The position numbers were made by a program, and so were the translations under genes. From assembly GCA_003158885.1 (NCBI GenBank), contig PMLN01000307.1:7024-14055 (forward strand): 7,032 nt of DNA, given 5' to 3'. Under the pieces are notes generated by a model. The model had not been told where the DNA came from. It was given only the letters and a program-made list of their open reading frames with translations, and searched no databases. This DNA comes from Anaerolineae bacterium. Lineage in GTDB: Bacteria > Chloroflexota > Anaerolineae > Anaerolineales > Villigracilaceae. Positions 6,323 through 7,032 of the stretch are shown one piece after another. Positions within the stretch are counted from its first letter, which is position 1. Each line of letters opens with the position of its first letter.

Positions 6323-6751
6323 TCACTCACTATCTAATTGCGTTTCTTTCCAAGACTTCAGTTGGTCGCGCACCTTTTGGATGATTTCCGCGTTCGAGCA
6401 GTTCAAACGCTTGGCCTCGCCGATATATTGGCGGGCTAATGCTTCCAGCGTTTCTTCCCGAAGCCGTTCCTCAACCTCCGGCGGCGGCTTCACCAGGATA
6501 TACGTGCCGCGTCCTTGCTGGGTTGAGATGATGCCGGCCTCATCCAATAGACGATAGGCTCTTGCCACTGTGTTGAAGTTAATGCGCAATTCGGATGCCA
6601 GTGTACGGACGGTTGGCAGCTGGGCGCCGGGTTTCAGCGTCCCGCCCGAAACTTGCTGTTCAATCTGGTTCATGATTTGAATATAGATTGGCAGTCCGGA
6701 GCGGAAGTCAATGTGCAGGGTAAGCGGTTTCTGACTGGACATATCCTTCAC
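6323..6751 (-). CDS. GntR-family transcriptional regulator, YtrA subfamily
   Basis: A 142-residue DNA-binding protein. The N-terminal winged helix-turn-helix spans about 15-87, with the hallmarks GLPIYIQIMNQIEQQV (19-34), LKPGAQLPTVRTLASEL (39-55), the recognition-helix segment NFNTVARAYRLLDEAGII (58-75) and the wing QQGRGTYI (78-85). A short helical tail (about 92-135) replaces a large effector domain, and its shortness defines the YtrA type. Such regulators are usually autoregulating repressors of adjacent membrane-protein operons and are often relieved by envelope-active compounds. It heads the slipin-small protein-sdpI operon, which it very likely controls. The start is either the GTG at 6751 or the ATG at 6742; the latter has AAGGA, but only one base away. 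The choice adds or removes three residues before the conserved domain. Direct repeats over its promoter are the likely operators. Confidence 0.93.
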   Translation of the reverse strand: MKDMSSQKPLTLHIDFRSGLPIYIQIMNQIEQQVSGGTLKPGAQLPTVRTLASELRINFNTVARAYRLLDEAGIISTQQGRGTYILVKPPPEVEERLREETLEALARQYIGEAKRLNCSNAEIIQKVRDQLKSWKETQLDSE

Positions 6752-6762
6752 TTCAATTGAAT

Positions 6763-6790
6763 TAATTGTATCATTGTAATAATTGTATCA
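6763..6790. repeat. Two 11-bp direct repeats, probable GntR operators
   Basis: TAATTGTATCA occurs at 6763-6773 and again at 6780-6790, with a 17-bp period. Leftward each reads TGATACAATTA, and one copy contains the extended -10 hexamer of the operon promoter. A related ATTGTAAT lies between them (6773-6780), and a perfect 10-bp palindrome TTCAATTGAA is at 6752-6761. Occupancy by the encoded regulator would block RNA polymerase, consistent with autorepression. The binding is inferred. Confidence 0.55.
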
Positions 6791-6809
6791 CCTCTGCGCT
6801 TTTTGTCAA
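6782..6809 (-). promoter_or_regulatory. Promoter of the gntR-slipin-sdpI operon
   Basis: Leftward, TTGACA (6809-6804) is a perfect -35. A 16-bp spacer leads to TACAAT (6787-6782), preceded by TGA, which makes an extended -10. Predicted start is near 6775, giving a leader of roughly 25-35 nt. This is the strongest promoter-like sequence in the window. It serves an operon of four genes with gaps of 16, 14 and 32 bp, ending at the terminator near 4390. Confidence 0.75.
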
Positions 6810-7032
6810 GGGCGGACAATCAAGGCAGGAACAAATAATACGATCAATCAAATCCCCATTCACCCTCTCACCAAAGTCGCTTGACAAAGCCATTCCATTC
6901 CTGACAGAGGATAATTCCATTCCCGATTTCCTCTCTTCCCATCTTCGCACATTTGTACTAGAATCTCGGTGTCGGGGAATGCTTCACCCCCCTCTCACTT
7001 GCCCGCAGACCAGGATATTCGTTTTTATTCGT
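6791..7032. other. Non-coding end of window upstream of the gntR operon
   Basis: No credible gene is visible in these 242 bases on either strand. They contain the gntR -35 box, a rightward TTGACA at 6881-6886 without a -10 at usable spacing, and a 22-bp-period direct repeat. A weak rightward promoter candidate is also present, TTCCCA (6936-6941), 17 bp, TAGAAT (6959-6964). A rightward gene may begin past 7032, but nothing in the window proves it. Confidence 0.5.
6892..6923. repeat. Direct repeat ATTCCATTCC with 22-bp period
   Basis: ATTCCATTCC occurs at 6892-6901 and 6914-6923, each followed by one base and GA. The copies are offset by 22 bp, about two helical turns, and lie just after a TTGACA box. 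This spacing suits a protein binding one face of the helix. Chance similarity in a CT-rich stretch is also possible. Confidence 0.35.

Noticed and set aside
6307..6330. Eight-residue N-terminal extension of the slipin from GTG at 6330
   Set aside because: It would overlap gntR and has no good ribosome site, while AAGGAG sits 6 nt before the ATG at 6306.
6881..6915. Rightward promoter TTGACA with GATAAT
   Set aside because: The spacer is 23 bp, too long for a normal sigma-70 promoter.

Overview
The window most likely comes from a member of the Chloroflexota, probably an Anaerolineae-type bacterium. This is inferred from the large DUF5671-type repeated membrane protein, a YtrA-type GntR regulator placed with slipin and SdpI-family genes, moderate GC content and Gram-positive-style ribosome binding sites. 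No RNA gene fixes the taxonomy. There is no insertion sequence, CRISPR array, tRNA or rRNA, and the content looks like ordinary chromosome.

Left part (1-2999, rightward). A multi-pass membrane protein of unknown function, cut by the left edge, is followed 39 bp later by dnaN, the DNA polymerase III sliding clamp. A candidate extended -10 promoter lies in that gap inside a perfect 7-bp inverted repeat. A 14-bp-stem hairpin with A and T tracts on its two sides ends dnaN and the convergent gene together.

Middle part (2998-4320, leftward). One orphan cytosolic GAF-histidine kinase has no response regulator beside it. Its best promoter candidate would make it leaderless. A GAAC-N4-GTTC palindrome resembling the Gram-positive SOS box lies about 50 bp upstream.

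Right part (4387-6809, leftward). This is a compact four-gene operon: YtrA-type GntR repressor, slipin (SPFH protein), a 65-residue hydrophobic protein, and an SdpI-family membrane protein. It has a near-consensus promoter with two 11-bp direct repeats at one end and a strong intrinsic terminator at the other. The most striking item is a perfect 18-bp palindrome at 5133-5150 containing TGTTTCACGTGAAACA, an exact match to the ParB/Spo0J parS centromere consensus. It sits in the 32-bp gap between the third and fourth genes and directly abuts the sdpI Shine-Dalgarno sequence. With dnaN about 2 kb away, this suggests the window is near the chromosome origin and that the operon carries a chromosome-segregation site.

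How the parts may work together: the operon encodes only membrane proteins plus a regulator type that elsewhere responds to envelope-active compounds, so an envelope-stress or antimicrobial-peptide-resistance role is plausible but inferred. The last 240 bp (6791-7032) hold no convincing gene.
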